Assembly: GCF_001403735.1 (NCBI RefSeq)
Contig: NZ_CXPG01000011.1
Span: 62,001-126,000 of the forward strand
DNA: 64,000 nt
Source: Jannaschia rubra
GTDB lineage: Bacteria > Pseudomonadota > Alphaproteobacteria > Rhodobacterales > Rhodobacteraceae
Reading direction: 5' to 3'
Shown: positions 48,910 to 59,317 of the stretch, in pieces
How the letters are laid out: every line of letters starts with the position of its first letter
How positions within the stretch are numbered: position 1 is the first letter of the stretch
Program-made: the position numbers and the translations under genes
Notes under the pieces: model-generated
What the model was told of the DNA's origin: nothing
Seen by the model: only the letters and a program-made list of their open reading frames with translations
Databases searched by the model: none

Positions 48910-48912
48910 GGG

Positions 48913-49377
48913 TCAGAGGTCGCCGGGCACCGCGAAGTCGATCAGGCGCCCGGGCAGCCCGTCGGACAGGTCGATGATGGTGCAGGCCCCGGTCGGATAG
49001 CGCGCGAAGTCGGCATGCGCCGGGGGGTCGGCGACGGCCTGTCCTGCGGCGTCTCCGATGCCGGGGTTGTGGCCGACGACCAGAAGGCAGTCGTCGGTTC
49101 GGTCCTGCACCAGCGCCAGAATCGTCTCGGACGGCGCGTTGTAGAGCGCGGGCAGATACGTGGGCTCCACCCCCCGAAGCCGCATCCGGGCCAGCGTCTC
49201 GCGCGTGCGCTTGGCGCTGGAGCACAGGATCGCCGTCGGAACGTGGCCCCTGTCGCGCAGCCATTTGCCCACCTTGGGGGCATCGGCCTGCCCGTGGGCG
49301 TTCAGCGCGCGGTCGTGATCGCCCTGCGAGGGCGTGGACCAGTCGGACTTCGCGTGGCGCATCAAGATCAGTTTCAT
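48913..49377 (-). CDS. SixA-type histidine phosphatase
   Basis: A 154-residue phosphoglycerate-mutase-like phosphatase of the SixA subfamily. The catalytic LMRHAKSDW (RHA) is at residues 6-14, a conserved SSAKRTRETLARM stretch near 53-65, and the second His in VVGHNPGIGD near 98-107. SixA removes phosphate from phosphohistidine proteins (in E. coli the NPr/PTSNtr arm); the target here is unknown. Convergent with the Lrp gene, 3 bases apart. Confidence 0.9.
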   Translation of the reverse strand: MKLILMRHAKSDWSTPSQGDHDRALNAHGQADAPKVGKWLRDRGHVPTAILCSSAKRTRETLARMRLRGVEPTYLPALYNAPSETILALVQDRTDDCLLVVGHNPGIGDAAGQAVADPPAHADFARYPTGACTIIDLSDGLPGRLIDFAVPGDL

Positions 49378-49399
49378 GGCGCGCCGTCCGTAGCTGCCG

Positions 49400-50413
49400 T
49401 CATCCGCCGGTATGACTCATGTGGCGGGACATCTGCCCGGCGACTTCCTGGCGGGAATAATCGAAGTCGTGCCCCTTGGGCTTGCGGGCGATGGCGCGGC
49501 GGATGGCGTCTTCCAGCGGCGCGTCGGATTCACTGCCGCGCAGGGGCGCGCGCAGGTCGGCCATGTCCTCCTGCCCGAGGCACATGTAGAGTTCCCCAGT
49601 GCAGGTGACGCGCACGCGGTTGCAGGATTCGCAGAAGTTGTGCGTGAGCGGCGTGATGAAGCCGATGCGCTGGCCGGTCTCTCCCACCTCGAAATACCGG
49701 GCGGGGCCGCCGCTGCGATAGCTCAGTTCGCTCAGGGTGAAGCGTTCGGCCAGTTGCGCGCGCAGATCCTTGAGCGGCCAGTATTGATCCAGCCGCTGCA
49801 CCTCGCCCATGTCACCCATGGGCATGACCTCGATGAAGGTCAGGTCCAGCCCTTCGGCGGCGCACCAGGACAGCAGGTCGAACAGCTCCACATCGTTGAA
49901 GTTCCGGAGCGCCACCGTGTTGACCTTGACGCGCATGCCCACGGCCTTTGCCGCCGCGATCCCGCGCAGGACCTTGTCGAGCGATCCCCAGCGGGTGATC
50001 GCCTTGAACTTGTCCACATCGAGCGTGTCGAGCGACACGTTGATACGCCGCACGCCCGCGTCCCAAAGGGGCTGCGCGAAGCGTTCGAGCTGGCTGCCGT
50101 TGGTGGTCAGGGTCAACTCGTCCAGACCGTCGCCCAGATGGCGCGACATGCCGTCGAAGAACGTCATGATCCCCTTGCGGACCAGAGGCTCCCCCCCCGT
50201 GACGCGCAGCTTGCGGACGCCGAGCCGCACGAAGGTCGAGCACAGGCGGTCCAGCTCCTCCAGCGTCAGAAGCTCCTTCTTGGGCAGGAAGGTCATGTGT
50301 TCCGACATGCAATAGGTGCAACGGAAGTCGCAGCGGTCCGTGACCGACACCCGGAGGTAGTCGATGCTGCGCTCGAACGGGTCCACAAGACGGTCGGGAA
50401 GGGCATGGGTCAT
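49400..50413 (-). CDS. moaA: GTP 3',8-cyclase (molybdenum cofactor biosynthesis)
   Basis: Radical-SAM enzyme for the first step of molybdopterin synthesis. The 337-residue product has the [4Fe-4S] Cx3CxxC motif CDFRCTYC near 28-35, [10 protein letters not shown] near 70-79 and the second cluster [22 protein letters not shown] (three Cys, near 259-278). It starts [21 protein letters not shown]. Moco from this pathway is needed by the form II CoxL enzyme in this window. Not linked here to other moa genes. Confidence 0.97.
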   Translation of the reverse strand: MTHALPDRLVDPFERSIDYLRVSVTDRCDFRCTYCMSEHMTFLPKKELLTLEELDRLCSTFVRLGVRKLRVTGGEPLVRKGIMTFFDGMSRHLGDGLDELTLTTNGSQLERFAQPLWDAGVRRINVSLDTLDVDKFKAITRWGSLDKVLRGIAAAKAVGMRVKVNTVALRNFNDVELFDLLSWCAAEGLDLTFIEVMPMGDMGEVQRLDQYWPLKDLRAQLAERFTLSELSYRSGGPARYFEVGETGQRIGFITPLTHNFCESCNRVRVTCTGELYMCLGQEDMADLRAPLRGSESDAPLEDAIRRAIARKPKGHDFDYSRQEVAGQMSRHMSHTGG

Positions 50414-50518
50414 GGGCGGATAGCTACGCCCTGTGTCGCCGGGTCACAAGTGGGGCTGACAGTCGCGGCCCCGGCGCTAGGATGACGCGAAGCGTGCCCG
50501 ACCCAGGAGTCCTCCGCC

Positions 50519-50983
50519 ATGTTCCGATCCGTATTGATCCTGCCCTTCGTCCTCGGGGCCTGCGCCGAACTGTCCTCGGGGGGCGGGGGCGCGACGGCCT
50601 CGCGGCCCTCCGGCCAGACGACGGCGCCCGCGCCGCGCCCGGTGCTGCAGGGGCCATCGACCTCGGCCGCGGCGCTCGACACCGTGTCGGAAGCCGAGAA
50701 GGCCGCCGCGCGACAGGCCGCCGCCAGCGCGCCGGCAGGCGGCGAACTGGGGCAGGCGACGGTCGCACTGGGCAGCCCGACCGATCCGGGGCTGTGGGTC
50801 AAGACGTCGCTGGTGACGCAGGACACGCCCGGCACGGTGCGGACGGGCGCGGGCGATGCCATCGCGGTGACGCTCCGCCCCCTCGGGTCGGACGGGGGGG
50901 CGCAGATCTCGCTCTCGGCGTTGCAGGCCCTGGGCCTGCCGCTTGCCGGGCTGCACCCCGTCACGCTGGCGCGCACGGGGTAA
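50519..50983 (+). CDS. Small lipoprotein, unknown function
   Basis: A 154-residue protein with a lipobox: the hydrophobic start MFRSVLILPFVLGAC ends with Cys15, the lipidation site. The mature part is low-complexity (Ala/Gly/Ser/Pro) until about 85 and then a short beta-strand domain (LGSPTDPGLWVKTSLVTQDTPGTVRT ... LSALQALGLPLAGLHPVTLARTG). Matching proteins occur in many Rhodobacteraceae as short lipoproteins of unknown role; I cannot assign a function. Divergent from moaA, convergent with the M20 amidohydrolase. Confidence 0.75.
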   Translation: MFRSVLILPFVLGACAELSSGGGGATASRPSGQTTAPAPRPVLQGPSTSAAALDTVSEAEKAAARQAAASAPAGGELGQATVALGSPTDPGLWVKTSLVTQDTPGTVRTGAGDAIAVTLRPLGSDGGAQISLSALQALGLPLAGLHPVTLARTG

Positions 50984-50997
50984 GCCGCCGCGCGGGT

Positions 50998-52158
50998 TCA
51001 GGCGGCGGGCATCCGTCGCTCCACGATGCCGGCCCACCAGGAACATCCGGCGGGAATGGCTTCGTCGGTGAAATCGTATTCCGGATGGTGCACGGCGGCC
51101 GTGTCGCCGTTGCCGACCAGGATATAGGCGCCGGGCCGTTCCTCCAGCATGAAGGCGAAATCCTCGCCCCCCATGACCAGGGGCGCCGTCTCGCAGTCGC
51201 CAGACACCTCGCGCGCGACTTCGGCGGCGAAGTCGGTCTGTTCCTCGTGGTTCACCATGACCGGATAGCCGCGGTGATAGGCGACTTCGGCCGCACCGCC
51301 GAAGGTGCCGCAGATGCCGTCGCTGATTTCCCTGATCCGCCGCTCCGCCAGGTCGCGCATGGCGGTGGACATGGTGCGGACCGTGCCTTTCAGGTGCACG
51401 CGCTGCGGGATCACGTTGAACGCCTTGGACGACGATTCCATCGACGTGACCGACACGACGATCTGGTCCACGGGGTCGGCGTTGCGCGACACGATGGTTT
51501 GCAGTGCGGTGATCAGATGCGCGGCCATGACGCCGGTATCCACGACCTCATGGGGCTTGGCGGCATGGCCGCCGCGCCCCTCCAGCGTGATGTCGAACTG
51601 GTCGGTGGCCGCAAAGAAGGCGCCGGGGCGGATCGCGAAGCTGCCGACCGGGCGCCCGGGCCAGTTGTGCATGCCGTAGACCTCCTGGATGTTCCAGCGG
51701 TCCATCAGGCCGTCGTCGCACATCTCCTTGCCGCCGCCGCCGCCTTCCTCGGCGGGCTGGAAGATCACCACCACGGTGCCGTCGAAGTTGCGCGTCTCGG
51801 CGAGGTATTTCGCAGCGCCGAGCAGCATGGCGGTATGGCCGTCGTGGCCGCAGGCGTGCATCGCGCCGGCCGTCTTGCTGGCGTATTCCTTGCCCGTCTG
51901 CTCGTGGATCGGCAGCGCGTCCATGTCGGCGCGCAGGCCGATGACGCGGCCGCCGTCGGTCTTGCCGCGGATGACGCCGACCACGCCGGTGCGGCCGATC
52001 CCCTCGACCACCTCGTCGCAGCCGAAGTCGCGCAGGCGGTCGGCCACGACCTTGCTGGTGCGGTGGGTGTCGAACAGGATCTCGGGGTTCTCGTGCAGGT
52101 CGCGGCGCCACTCGGTGATCTCGGGCAGCAGTTCGGCAAAGCGGTTCTTGACGGGCAT
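50998..52158 (-). CDS. M20 family amidohydrolase (hippurate/N-acyl amino acid type)
   Basis: A 386-residue M20D metallopeptidase/amidohydrolase. Metal ligands are seen in GAMHACGHDGHTAMLL (His/Cys and Asp, near 98-113), EEGGGGGKEMCDDG near 139, GMHNWPGRPVG near 160 and GGEDFAFML near 340. Such enzymes release amino acids from N-acylated or indole conjugates. The context (peptide transporter, another M20 enzyme) suggests hydrolysis of imported or recycled peptide-like compounds. The substrate is not determined by sequence. Confidence 0.92.
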   Translation of the reverse strand: MPVKNRFAELLPEITEWRRDLHENPEILFDTHRTSKVVADRLRDFGCDEVVEGIGRTGVVGVIRGKTDGGRVIGLRADMDALPIHEQTGKEYASKTAGAMHACGHDGHTAMLLGAAKYLAETRNFDGTVVVIFQPAEEGGGGGKEMCDDGLMDRWNIQEVYGMHNWPGRPVGSFAIRPGAFFAATDQFDITLEGRGGHAAKPHEVVDTGVMAAHLITALQTIVSRNADPVDQIVVSVTSMESSSKAFNVIPQRVHLKGTVRTMSTAMRDLAERRIREISDGICGTFGGAAEVAYHRGYPVMVNHEEQTDFAAEVAREVSGDCETAPLVMGGEDFAFMLEERPGAYILVGNGDTAAVHHPEYDFTDEAIPAGCSWWAGIVERRMPAA

Positions 52159-52212
52159 GACGGGTCTCCTTCGCGCGCGAAGGTGCGACGGCTGCGCGCC
52201 GCCCGCAAGGGG

Positions 52213-53097
52213 TCAGCCGTCGTCGTCCCGCGAGAGCCGGCCGTCCAGATGCAGATCGGTGCGCCGGGGCAGGGTGAAGCCCGCCCCCGTCAGCGCACCC
52301 TCGACGGCGAGGCGCACGCGCGACGCGGTGGCGATGACATCCTTCTGCGTGGGCTCGGTCCACCACCGCACGCGCACGATCTTGGACAGGCTGTCGATGT
52401 CCTGCGCCTGCGCATCGGGGGCGGGGTCGGCCGTGACACCGTCCACCCCACGCGCGGCCTGCAACGCCACCTCCACGGCACGCGACCAGTCGTCGTGCAG
52501 CGCGACGGGGAAATCCTGCTGCGACCGGCGCGCGGCGAAGGCCGTGTTGACGGTGACGGCGTCGGTATAGACCTCGGCATTGGGGATCACGACGCGGCGG
52601 CCGTCATAGGTGCGGATCAGGGTGGCGCGGGTCTCGATATGCTCGACGGTGCCCTCGAAGGTCCCGACCGAAATCTGGTCGCCCACCTGGAACGGTTGGC
52701 GGATCAGCAGCAGGATGCCCGACAAGAGGTTCTGCAGGATGTCCTTGAAAGCGAAGCCGATGGCCACCGATCCGATTCCCAGCCCCGCAATCAAGTCACC
52801 GGGCCGGAGCGAGGGCGTCACCACCGTCAGCGCCAGCAGCGCGCCCGCGAGCCAGACGATCCACTTGATGACGCTGCCGACCACGGCCCCCAGGTCGGCG
52901 CGCCGGCGGTTGCGGGCAAGGCGCCGGATGCTGAAGGCGACGGCCAACCCCAGGGCCACGAAGATCGCCAGCAGGACGAGCGCGACCGCGATGTTGGGGA
53001 TCAGCCGGAAGAATCCGTCGAGCCAGGCGTCGAGCTTGTCGATGATGAGGCCGGGATCGGCCTCGATCTGTTCCGGCGTCGGTACGTCGTCTTCCAT
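52213..53097 (-). CDS. MscS-family mechanosensitive channel
   Basis: A 294-residue small-conductance channel protein protecting against osmotic downshock. Hydrophobic segments: about 32-55 (LIPNIAVALVLLAIFVALGLAVAF) and 72-95 (SVIKWIVWLAGALLALTVV), then the pore-lining helix (GDLIAGLGIGSVAIGFAFKDILQNLLSGILLLIRQPFQVGDQI, 99-141, Gly/Ala-rich) and the cytoplasmic beta domain GTVEHIETRATLIRTYDGRRVVIPNAEVY near 148-176. Three-helix layout typical of the MscS core. Between two M20 genes on the same strand. Confidence 0.92.
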   Translation of the reverse strand: MEDDVPTPEQIEADPGLIIDKLDAWLDGFFRLIPNIAVALVLLAIFVALGLAVAFSIRRLARNRRRADLGAVVGSVIKWIVWLAGALLALTVVTPSLRPGDLIAGLGIGSVAIGFAFKDILQNLLSGILLLIRQPFQVGDQISVGTFEGTVEHIETRATLIRTYDGRRVVIPNAEVYTDAVTVNTAFAARRSQQDFPVALHDDWSRAVEVALQAARGVDGVTADPAPDAQAQDIDSLSKIVRVRWWTEPTQKDVIATASRVRLAVEGALTGAGFTLPRRTDLHLDGRLSRDDDG

Positions 53098-53149
53098 CCG
53101 TCCCCCCTGCGCATCGGAACCGCCCCGGCGGCGGCCCGGTTCCGCCGTG

Positions 53150-54319
53150 TCAGACCAGAGTCTCGACGACCCGCCGCATCAGGGCCTCGCCCTTGTGAAA
53201 CTGGTCCTTGTCGATCCATTCGTCGGGCTGATGCGCCTGGGCGATGTCGCCGGGGCCGCAGACCACGGCGGAATAGCCGCGTTCCTGGAACTGCCCCGCC
53301 TCGGTCCCGTAGGTCACGACATGGGTACCGTTATCGCCCGTCAGCCGCCGGATCAGCGCTTCGGCCGCGCCGCCGTCCTCGGGTGTGAGAGCGGGCACGC
53401 CGTTCATGCGCTCCCACGTCACGCCGGCCTTCGGGTTCTTCGCGCGCAGCCCTGCATCCAGTTCTTCCAGCATTGCGTTGAGCGCCGCCTCGTGCCGGCC
53501 CAGGTCATCGCCCGCGGGCACCCGAAACCCCAGTCGCAGGCCGCAGTCCCTCGCCGTGATGTTGTGCGCCGTGCCGCCCGCGATCATGCCGACGTGGGTT
53601 GTGGTATGCGGCGGGTCGAAGGTTGCCGACACCGGGTCGGGCGTCTCGGCCATCAGGCGGTCGTTCCAGTCGTTCACCCATTGCAGGATGCGCCCCGCCT
53701 CGTGGATGGCCGACACCCCCTGCGGCAGCTTGGAGGAATGGACCTCGAACCCGTGGACGTCGATCTGGAACATGGCCGAGGCGTTGTGGCCGGTGACGGG
53801 GCGCAGCATCGACGGCTCGCCGATGATGGCGGCGGCGGCGCGGGGCAGGTGGGCCACCATGTCGTCGATCATGGGCGGCGCGCCGATGCAGCCCACCTCC
53901 TCGTCGTAGGACAGCGCGATCTGCAGCGGGCGCGACACGCCGCAGGCGAGCGCATGGGGCACCATGGCCAGCGCGATGGCGTCGAACCCCTTCATGTCGC
54001 AGGTGCCGCGGCCATAGTATTTCCCGTCCCGCTCGGTCACGGCGAAGGGGTCGAAGGTCCAGTCCTGGCCGTCGATGGGCACGACGTCGGTATGGCCCGA
54101 CAGGACGACGCCGCCCGGCACCTCCGGCCCGACGTTGGCATAGATCGCGGCCTTCCGTCCCGTCGCATCCGGCACGCGGCGCGCGGTCACGCCGTAGCTG
54201 CCGAGGTATTCCTCCACCCAGTCCACGAGGGCGAGGTTCGAGTCGCGGCTGACGGTCGGGAAGGCGACCAGCGTCTCCATGATCTCATAGGCGGTCAGGT
54301 TCATTGGCTTGCGGGTCAT
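53150..54319 (-). CDS. argE: Acetylornithine deacetylase / M20A peptidase
   Basis: A 389-residue M20A deacetylase that yields ornithine from N-acetylornithine, or a related N-acyl hydrolase. Metal-binding and catalytic blocks: LSGHTDVVPIDGQDW near 69-83, GRGTCDMKGFDAIAL near 105-119, SYDEEVGCIGAPPMI near 137, GTEAGQFQERG near 340 and QAHQPDEWID near 360. Start ATG 54319 follows a GGAGGTG ribosome site. Adjacent to the dpp operon (divergent), which may indicate use in peptide or N-acyl-amino-acid catabolism and not arginine biosynthesis; substrate undetermined. Confidence 0.88.
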   Translation of the reverse strand: MTRKPMNLTAYEIMETLVAFPTVSRDSNLALVDWVEEYLGSYGVTARRVPDATGRKAAIYANVGPEVPGGVVLSGHTDVVPIDGQDWTFDPFAVTERDGKYYGRGTCDMKGFDAIALAMVPHALACGVSRPLQIALSYDEEVGCIGAPPMIDDMVAHLPRAAAAIIGEPSMLRPVTGHNASAMFQIDVHGFEVHSSKLPQGVSAIHEAGRILQWVNDWNDRLMAETPDPVSATFDPPHTTTHVGMIAGGTAHNITARDCGLRLGFRVPAGDDLGRHEAALNAMLEELDAGLRAKNPKAGVTWERMNGVPALTPEDGGAAEALIRRLTGDNGTHVVTYGTEAGQFQERGYSAVVCGPGDIAQAHQPDEWIDKDQFHKGEALMRRVVETLV

Positions 54320-54468
54320 CTGGGCACCTCCGCCTTCATCCGTGGGGCGGGACCGGGCGAAGGTCAAGCCGTGGAAAGACCGCGGCAAACGCCTTGCGGG
54401 CGGCGGCGCATCTGATAGCCTGCTGCGACAGGACGGGCACGAGACCCGCAGATCACGGGGAGTGGTGG

Positions 54469-55475
<1,007 letters not shown>

Positions 55476-55479
<4 letters not shown>

Positions 55480-56480
55480 AGCCGCTGGTCGAGGTCCGCG
55501 ACCTGAAGATGCACTTCCCGATCCATGCGGGCCTTCTGCGCCGGAAGGTGGGCGCGGTGAAGGCCGTGGATGGCGTGACGTTTTCGATCATGGAGGGCGA
55601 GACGCTGGGCCTTGTGGGGGAATCGGGCTGCGGCAAGTCCACCTGCGGGCGGGCCGTCCTGCGGCTTTACGACATCACGGCGGGCGAGATCGTCATCGAC
55701 GGGCAGGAGATCGGGTCGGTCCCCCAGGGAAAGCTGCGCGCTCTGCGGCCCACGATGCAGATGGTGTTCCAGGATCCGCAGGCGTCGCTGAACCCGCGCA
55801 TGACGGTGGGGTCCATCATCGCCGAGCCGCTGGACGAGCACACCGACCTGTCGAAGGCCGAAAAGCGCGAGCGCGTGGCGGAGCTGATGGACAGGGTCGG
55901 CCTGAACCGCGCCTTCCTGAACCGCTATCCCCACGAATTCTCGGGCGGTCAGCGGCAGCGCATCGGCATCGCGCGGGCGCTGGCGCTCAACCCCCGGTTC
56001 ATCGTCTGCGACGAGCCCATCGCCGCGCTCGACGTGTCGATCCAGGCGCAGGTGGTGAACCTGCTGGAGGAGTTGCAGGACAGCCTCGGCCTCACCTACC
56101 TATTCATCAGCCACGACCTGTCGATGGTGCGCCACATCGCCGACCGGGTGGCCGTCATGTATCTGGGCAAGGTGGTGGAGCTTGCGCCGCGCGACGACCT
56201 CTACGACCGGCCGCTGCATCCCTATACCGAGGCGCTGCTGTCGGCGGTGCCCGAGCCTGATCCCGCGAAGGCGGGCCAGACGCGCGAACGGATCGTGCTG
56301 CAGGGCGATGTGCCCAGCCCCGCGAACCCGCCCGAAGGCTGCAATTTCTGCACCCGTTGCCCGCGGGTGATGGACGTCTGCCGCCGCATCGACCCCGAGT
56401 TCCGCGAGGTGGCCCCCGGCCGGTTCGCGGCGTGCCACCTGCACGACGAAAGATACCAAGGTGCGGGCCCAACCGCATGA
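55476..56480 (+). CDS. dppF: Dipeptide/oligopeptide ABC transporter ATPase 2
   Basis: A 334-residue second ATPase, paired with DppD at the translocator. Walker [10 protein letters not shown] near 49-57, [20 protein letters not shown] near 97, signature [15 protein letters not shown] near 151-165, Walker [19 protein letters not shown] near 172, H-loop [10 protein letters not shown] near 207; the C-terminal [16 protein letters not shown] (near 289) is the Cys-rich oligo/dipeptide domain. Coupled to dppD by a 4-base overlap. Confidence 0.94.
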
Positions 56481-56529
56481 CCCAGAGGCATCGACCGGAG
56501 ATCGAGCCCCCAACACGGAGAGAAAACCG

Positions 56530-58245
56530 ATGAACACGAAATCAGCCCTGCTCTGCGCGGCCGCAAGTTTCGTCCTGGTGCCGGTGGCGAATGCCCAGGA
56601 CCAGGAAGGCGAGCGCGGACGCGACGGCGAAGTCAGCATCATCTACTGGCAGGCGCCGTCCACCATGAACCCCTTCCTGTCGGGCGGAACCAAGGACATC
56701 GAGGCGGCGAGCCTCGTGCTGGAGCCGCTGGCCCGCTTCGACGAGACGGGAGAGATCCAGCCCTGGCTGGTAGAGGAGATCCCGACGCTGGAGAACGGCG
56801 GCATCTCGGAAGACCTGAAGTCGATCACCTGGAAGATCAAGCCGGGCATCCAGTGGTCCGACGGCACTCCCTTCACCAGCGCCGACGTCAAGTTCACCTA
56901 TGAATACTGCACCGACCCCGAGGGCGGCTGCGCGCAGGCGTCGAAGTTCGAGCCGGTGGAGAGCGTGGACACGCCCGACGACCAGACGGTCGTGGTGAAT
57001 TTCAAGGAACCGACGCCCAACCCCTATACCGCCTTCGTCGGCGGCGAGAGCCCGATCATCCAGAAGGCCCAGTTCGAGAATTGCACCGGGGCGGCCACCT
57101 CGACCTGCACCGAGCAGAACTTCAACCCCATCGGCACCGGCCCCTATGTGGTGGACGAGTTCCGCACCAACGACGCGATTACCTTCTCGGCCAACCCCAA
57201 CTACCGCGAGCCGAACAAGCCGGCCTTCGCCAAGGTCAACTTCAAGGGTGGCGGCGACGCGGAGGCCGCGGGCCGGGCAGTGCTGCAGACCGGCGAATAC
57301 GATTATGCCTGGAACCTGCAACTGGCCCCCGAGGTCATCGCCCAGATGGAAGCGGCGGGACAGGGCACGCCGGTCGTGGGCTTCGGCACGCTGGTCGAGC
57401 GGATCGAGTTGAACCACACCAACCCCGACCCCGCGCTCGGCCCCGATGAGCGGTCGGTGGTGCGTCCCCACCCGTTCCTGCAGGACCCCGCCGTCTACAA
57501 GGCGCTGTCCATGGCGATCGACCGGCCCCTGCTGGTCGAGATCGGATACGGACAGGCGGGCCGCGTGACCTGCAACTACGTCCCCGCGCCTGATGCCTTC
57601 AATTCGACCGCGCTCGAATGTTCCGAGCAGGACATCGAGGGCGCCAAGGCCCTGCTTGAGGAAGCGGGCTACGTCGACAGCGACGGCGATGGCGTGCGCG
57701 AAAAGGACGGGGTGGAGCTGAAGATGCTGTTCCAGACCTCGACCAACGCGGTGCGGCAGGACTTCCAGGCTCTCATCAAGGAGTGGTGGGAGGAGATCGG
57801 CTTCGAGGTCGAGCTTCGCAACGTGTCCGGCTCGGTCTTCTTCGGCGGAGACGCCGGGTCGCCCGACACCTTCCAGAAGTTCTATGCCGACGTCGAGATG
57901 TATGCCAACAACTTCGACGGCATCGATCCGCAGGCCTATCTGGGCCAGCTTCTGTGCGAGAACATTCCCGGCCCCGACACCCAGTGGCAGGGCGAGAATG
58001 TCCCCCGGTTCTGCAACGAGGAGTACGACACTCTCTGGAACGAGCTGAGCGAGACGGCCGATCCCGCCGAGCGCCAGCGTCTGTCAAAGGAGCTGAACGA
58101 CATGTTCGTGTCCACCGGAGGGCAGATCCCGCTGGTGCATCGCGGTCGTCTGTCGGCCCATGCCAACGACCTGGGCGGCATCAAGCTGAACGTCTGGGAC
58201 AGCGAGCTGTGGAACATCGCCGACTGGTACCGCATCTCCGAATGA
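56530..58245 (+). CDS. Peptide ABC transporter substrate-binding protein
   Basis: A 571-residue periplasmic binding protein of the family 5 (DppA/OppA-like). Signal peptide 1-22 (cleavage after ANA), then TMNPFLSGGTKDIEAASLVLEPL near 46, ITWKIKPGIQWSDGTPFTSADVKFTYEYC near 100-127 (the family 5 signature), and a C-terminal lobe (YKALSMAIDRPLLVEIGYG near 325). Acidic linkers follow the signal (DQEGERGRDGE). Probably binds di- or oligopeptides; the ligand cannot be read. Start ATG 56530, at the family start. Confidence 0.92.
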   Translation: MNTKSALLCAAASFVLVPVANAQDQEGERGRDGEVSIIYWQAPSTMNPFLSGGTKDIEAASLVLEPLARFDETGEIQPWLVEEIPTLENGGISEDLKSITWKIKPGIQWSDGTPFTSADVKFTYEYCTDPEGGCAQASKFEPVESVDTPDDQTVVVNFKEPTPNPYTAFVGGESPIIQKAQFENCTGAATSTCTEQNFNPIGTGPYVVDEFRTNDAITFSANPNYREPNKPAFAKVNFKGGGDAEAAGRAVLQTGEYDYAWNLQLAPEVIAQMEAAGQGTPVVGFGTLVERIELNHTNPDPALGPDERSVVRPHPFLQDPAVYKALSMAIDRPLLVEIGYGQAGRVTCNYVPAPDAFNSTALECSEQDIEGAKALLEEAGYVDSDGDGVREKDGVELKMLFQTSTNAVRQDFQALIKEWWEEIGFEVELRNVSGSVFFGGDAGSPDTFQKFYADVEMYANNFDGIDPQAYLGQLLCENIPGPDTQWQGENVPRFCNEEYDTLWNELSETADPAERQRLSKELNDMFVSTGGQIPLVHRGRLSAHANDLGGIKLNVWDSELWNIADWYRISE

Positions 58246-58309
58246 TCCTGCACGGGGCGGGCGTCGATGCCCGCCCCGGCACACCCGATGACATGAACCG
58301 AGACGTCGC

Positions 58310-59317
58310 ATGCTGACATTCACCTTCAGACGGCTGATCTTCGCGATCCCGACGCTTCTGTTCATCGCATTGGTGATCTTCCTGCTGCTGGAACTCGCAC
58401 CCGGCGACCCGATGGCTAACGTCCCCCTGACCGTCCCGCCCGAGGTGAAGGAGCAGATGCGCCAGGCGCTCGGCCTGGGGGAACCCGCGCCCATCCGCTT
58501 CTGGAAGTGGATCGTGCAGTTCTTCTGGATCGAGCCGCTCAACATCTTCGACCACCTCTTCGGCACGGGCTTCGCCGAGGGCAAGCTGCGCATCATCAGC
58601 TGGCAGAACCGCGCGCCCGTCTTCATCGTCATCGCCGAACGCATCCCCCAGACGCTGTGGGTGGTGGGCACGGCCTATGTCGTGGCCATCCTGATCGCCA
58701 TTCCGGTGGGCATCTATTCGGCTTACCGCCAGTATTCGATCTTCGACCAGGCGGGCACCTTCGTCACCATGATCGGGTTTTCAGTGCCGCCGTTCTTTTC
58801 CGGCGTGCTGGTCATCGTGATCTTCGCGGTGCAGCTTCGATGGTTCCCCTCAATCTACGACACGACGCACGTCGTGGACGACTGGGACGCCTTCGTCTTC
58901 CAGCTTCGGCAGATGTTCCTGCCGGTGATGGTGCTGGCGCTGCAGATCACGTCGCAACTGTCGCGATTCATGCGGGCGTCGATGCTCGACAACCTCGGGC
59001 AGGACTACGTCCGCACGGCGCGCGCCAAGGGCCTGCGGGAGCGGTCTGTCGTGATGATCCACGTCCTTCGCAACTCGATGATCCCGGTGGTCACGGTCAT
59101 CGCCCTTGGCATCCCGCAGGTGTTCGGTGGCGCCATCATCACCGAGCAGGTGTTCAAGGTGAACGGCATCGGCCAGCTTCTGATCACCGCGATCCAGGCG
59201 AACGACCTGCCGATGGTGCAGACGCTGACCTTCATCTTCGCGGTGCTGATCGTGCTGTTCAACCTGATCGCGGATGTGCTCTACGGCATCCTCGACCCGA
59301 GGATCCGCTATGAGTGA
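58310..59317 (+). CDS. dppB: Peptide ABC transporter permease 1
   Basis: A 335-residue inner-membrane permease with about six transmembrane segments; the first (LIFAIPTLLFIALVIFLLLEL, 9-29) and the DppB-type insert (GEPAPIRFWKWIVQFFWIEPLNIFDHLFGTGF) are visible. The EAA motif (DNLGQDYVRTARAKGLRERSVVMIHVLRNSMIPVVT, near 226-262) binds the ATPases. Coupled to dppC by an 8-base overlap. Confidence 0.93.
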   Translation: MLTFTFRRLIFAIPTLLFIALVIFLLLELAPGDPMANVPLTVPPEVKEQMRQALGLGEPAPIRFWKWIVQFFWIEPLNIFDHLFGTGFAEGKLRIISWQNRAPVFIVIAERIPQTLWVVGTAYVVAILIAIPVGIYSAYRQYSIFDQAGTFVTMIGFSVPPFFSGVLVIVIFAVQLRWFPSIYDTTHVVDDWDAFVFQLRQMFLPVMVLALQITSQLSRFMRASMLDNLGQDYVRTARAKGLRERSVVMIHVLRNSMIPVVTVIALGIPQVFGGAIITEQVFKVNGIGQLLITAIQANDLPMVQTLTFIFAVLIVLFNLIADVLYGILDPRIRYE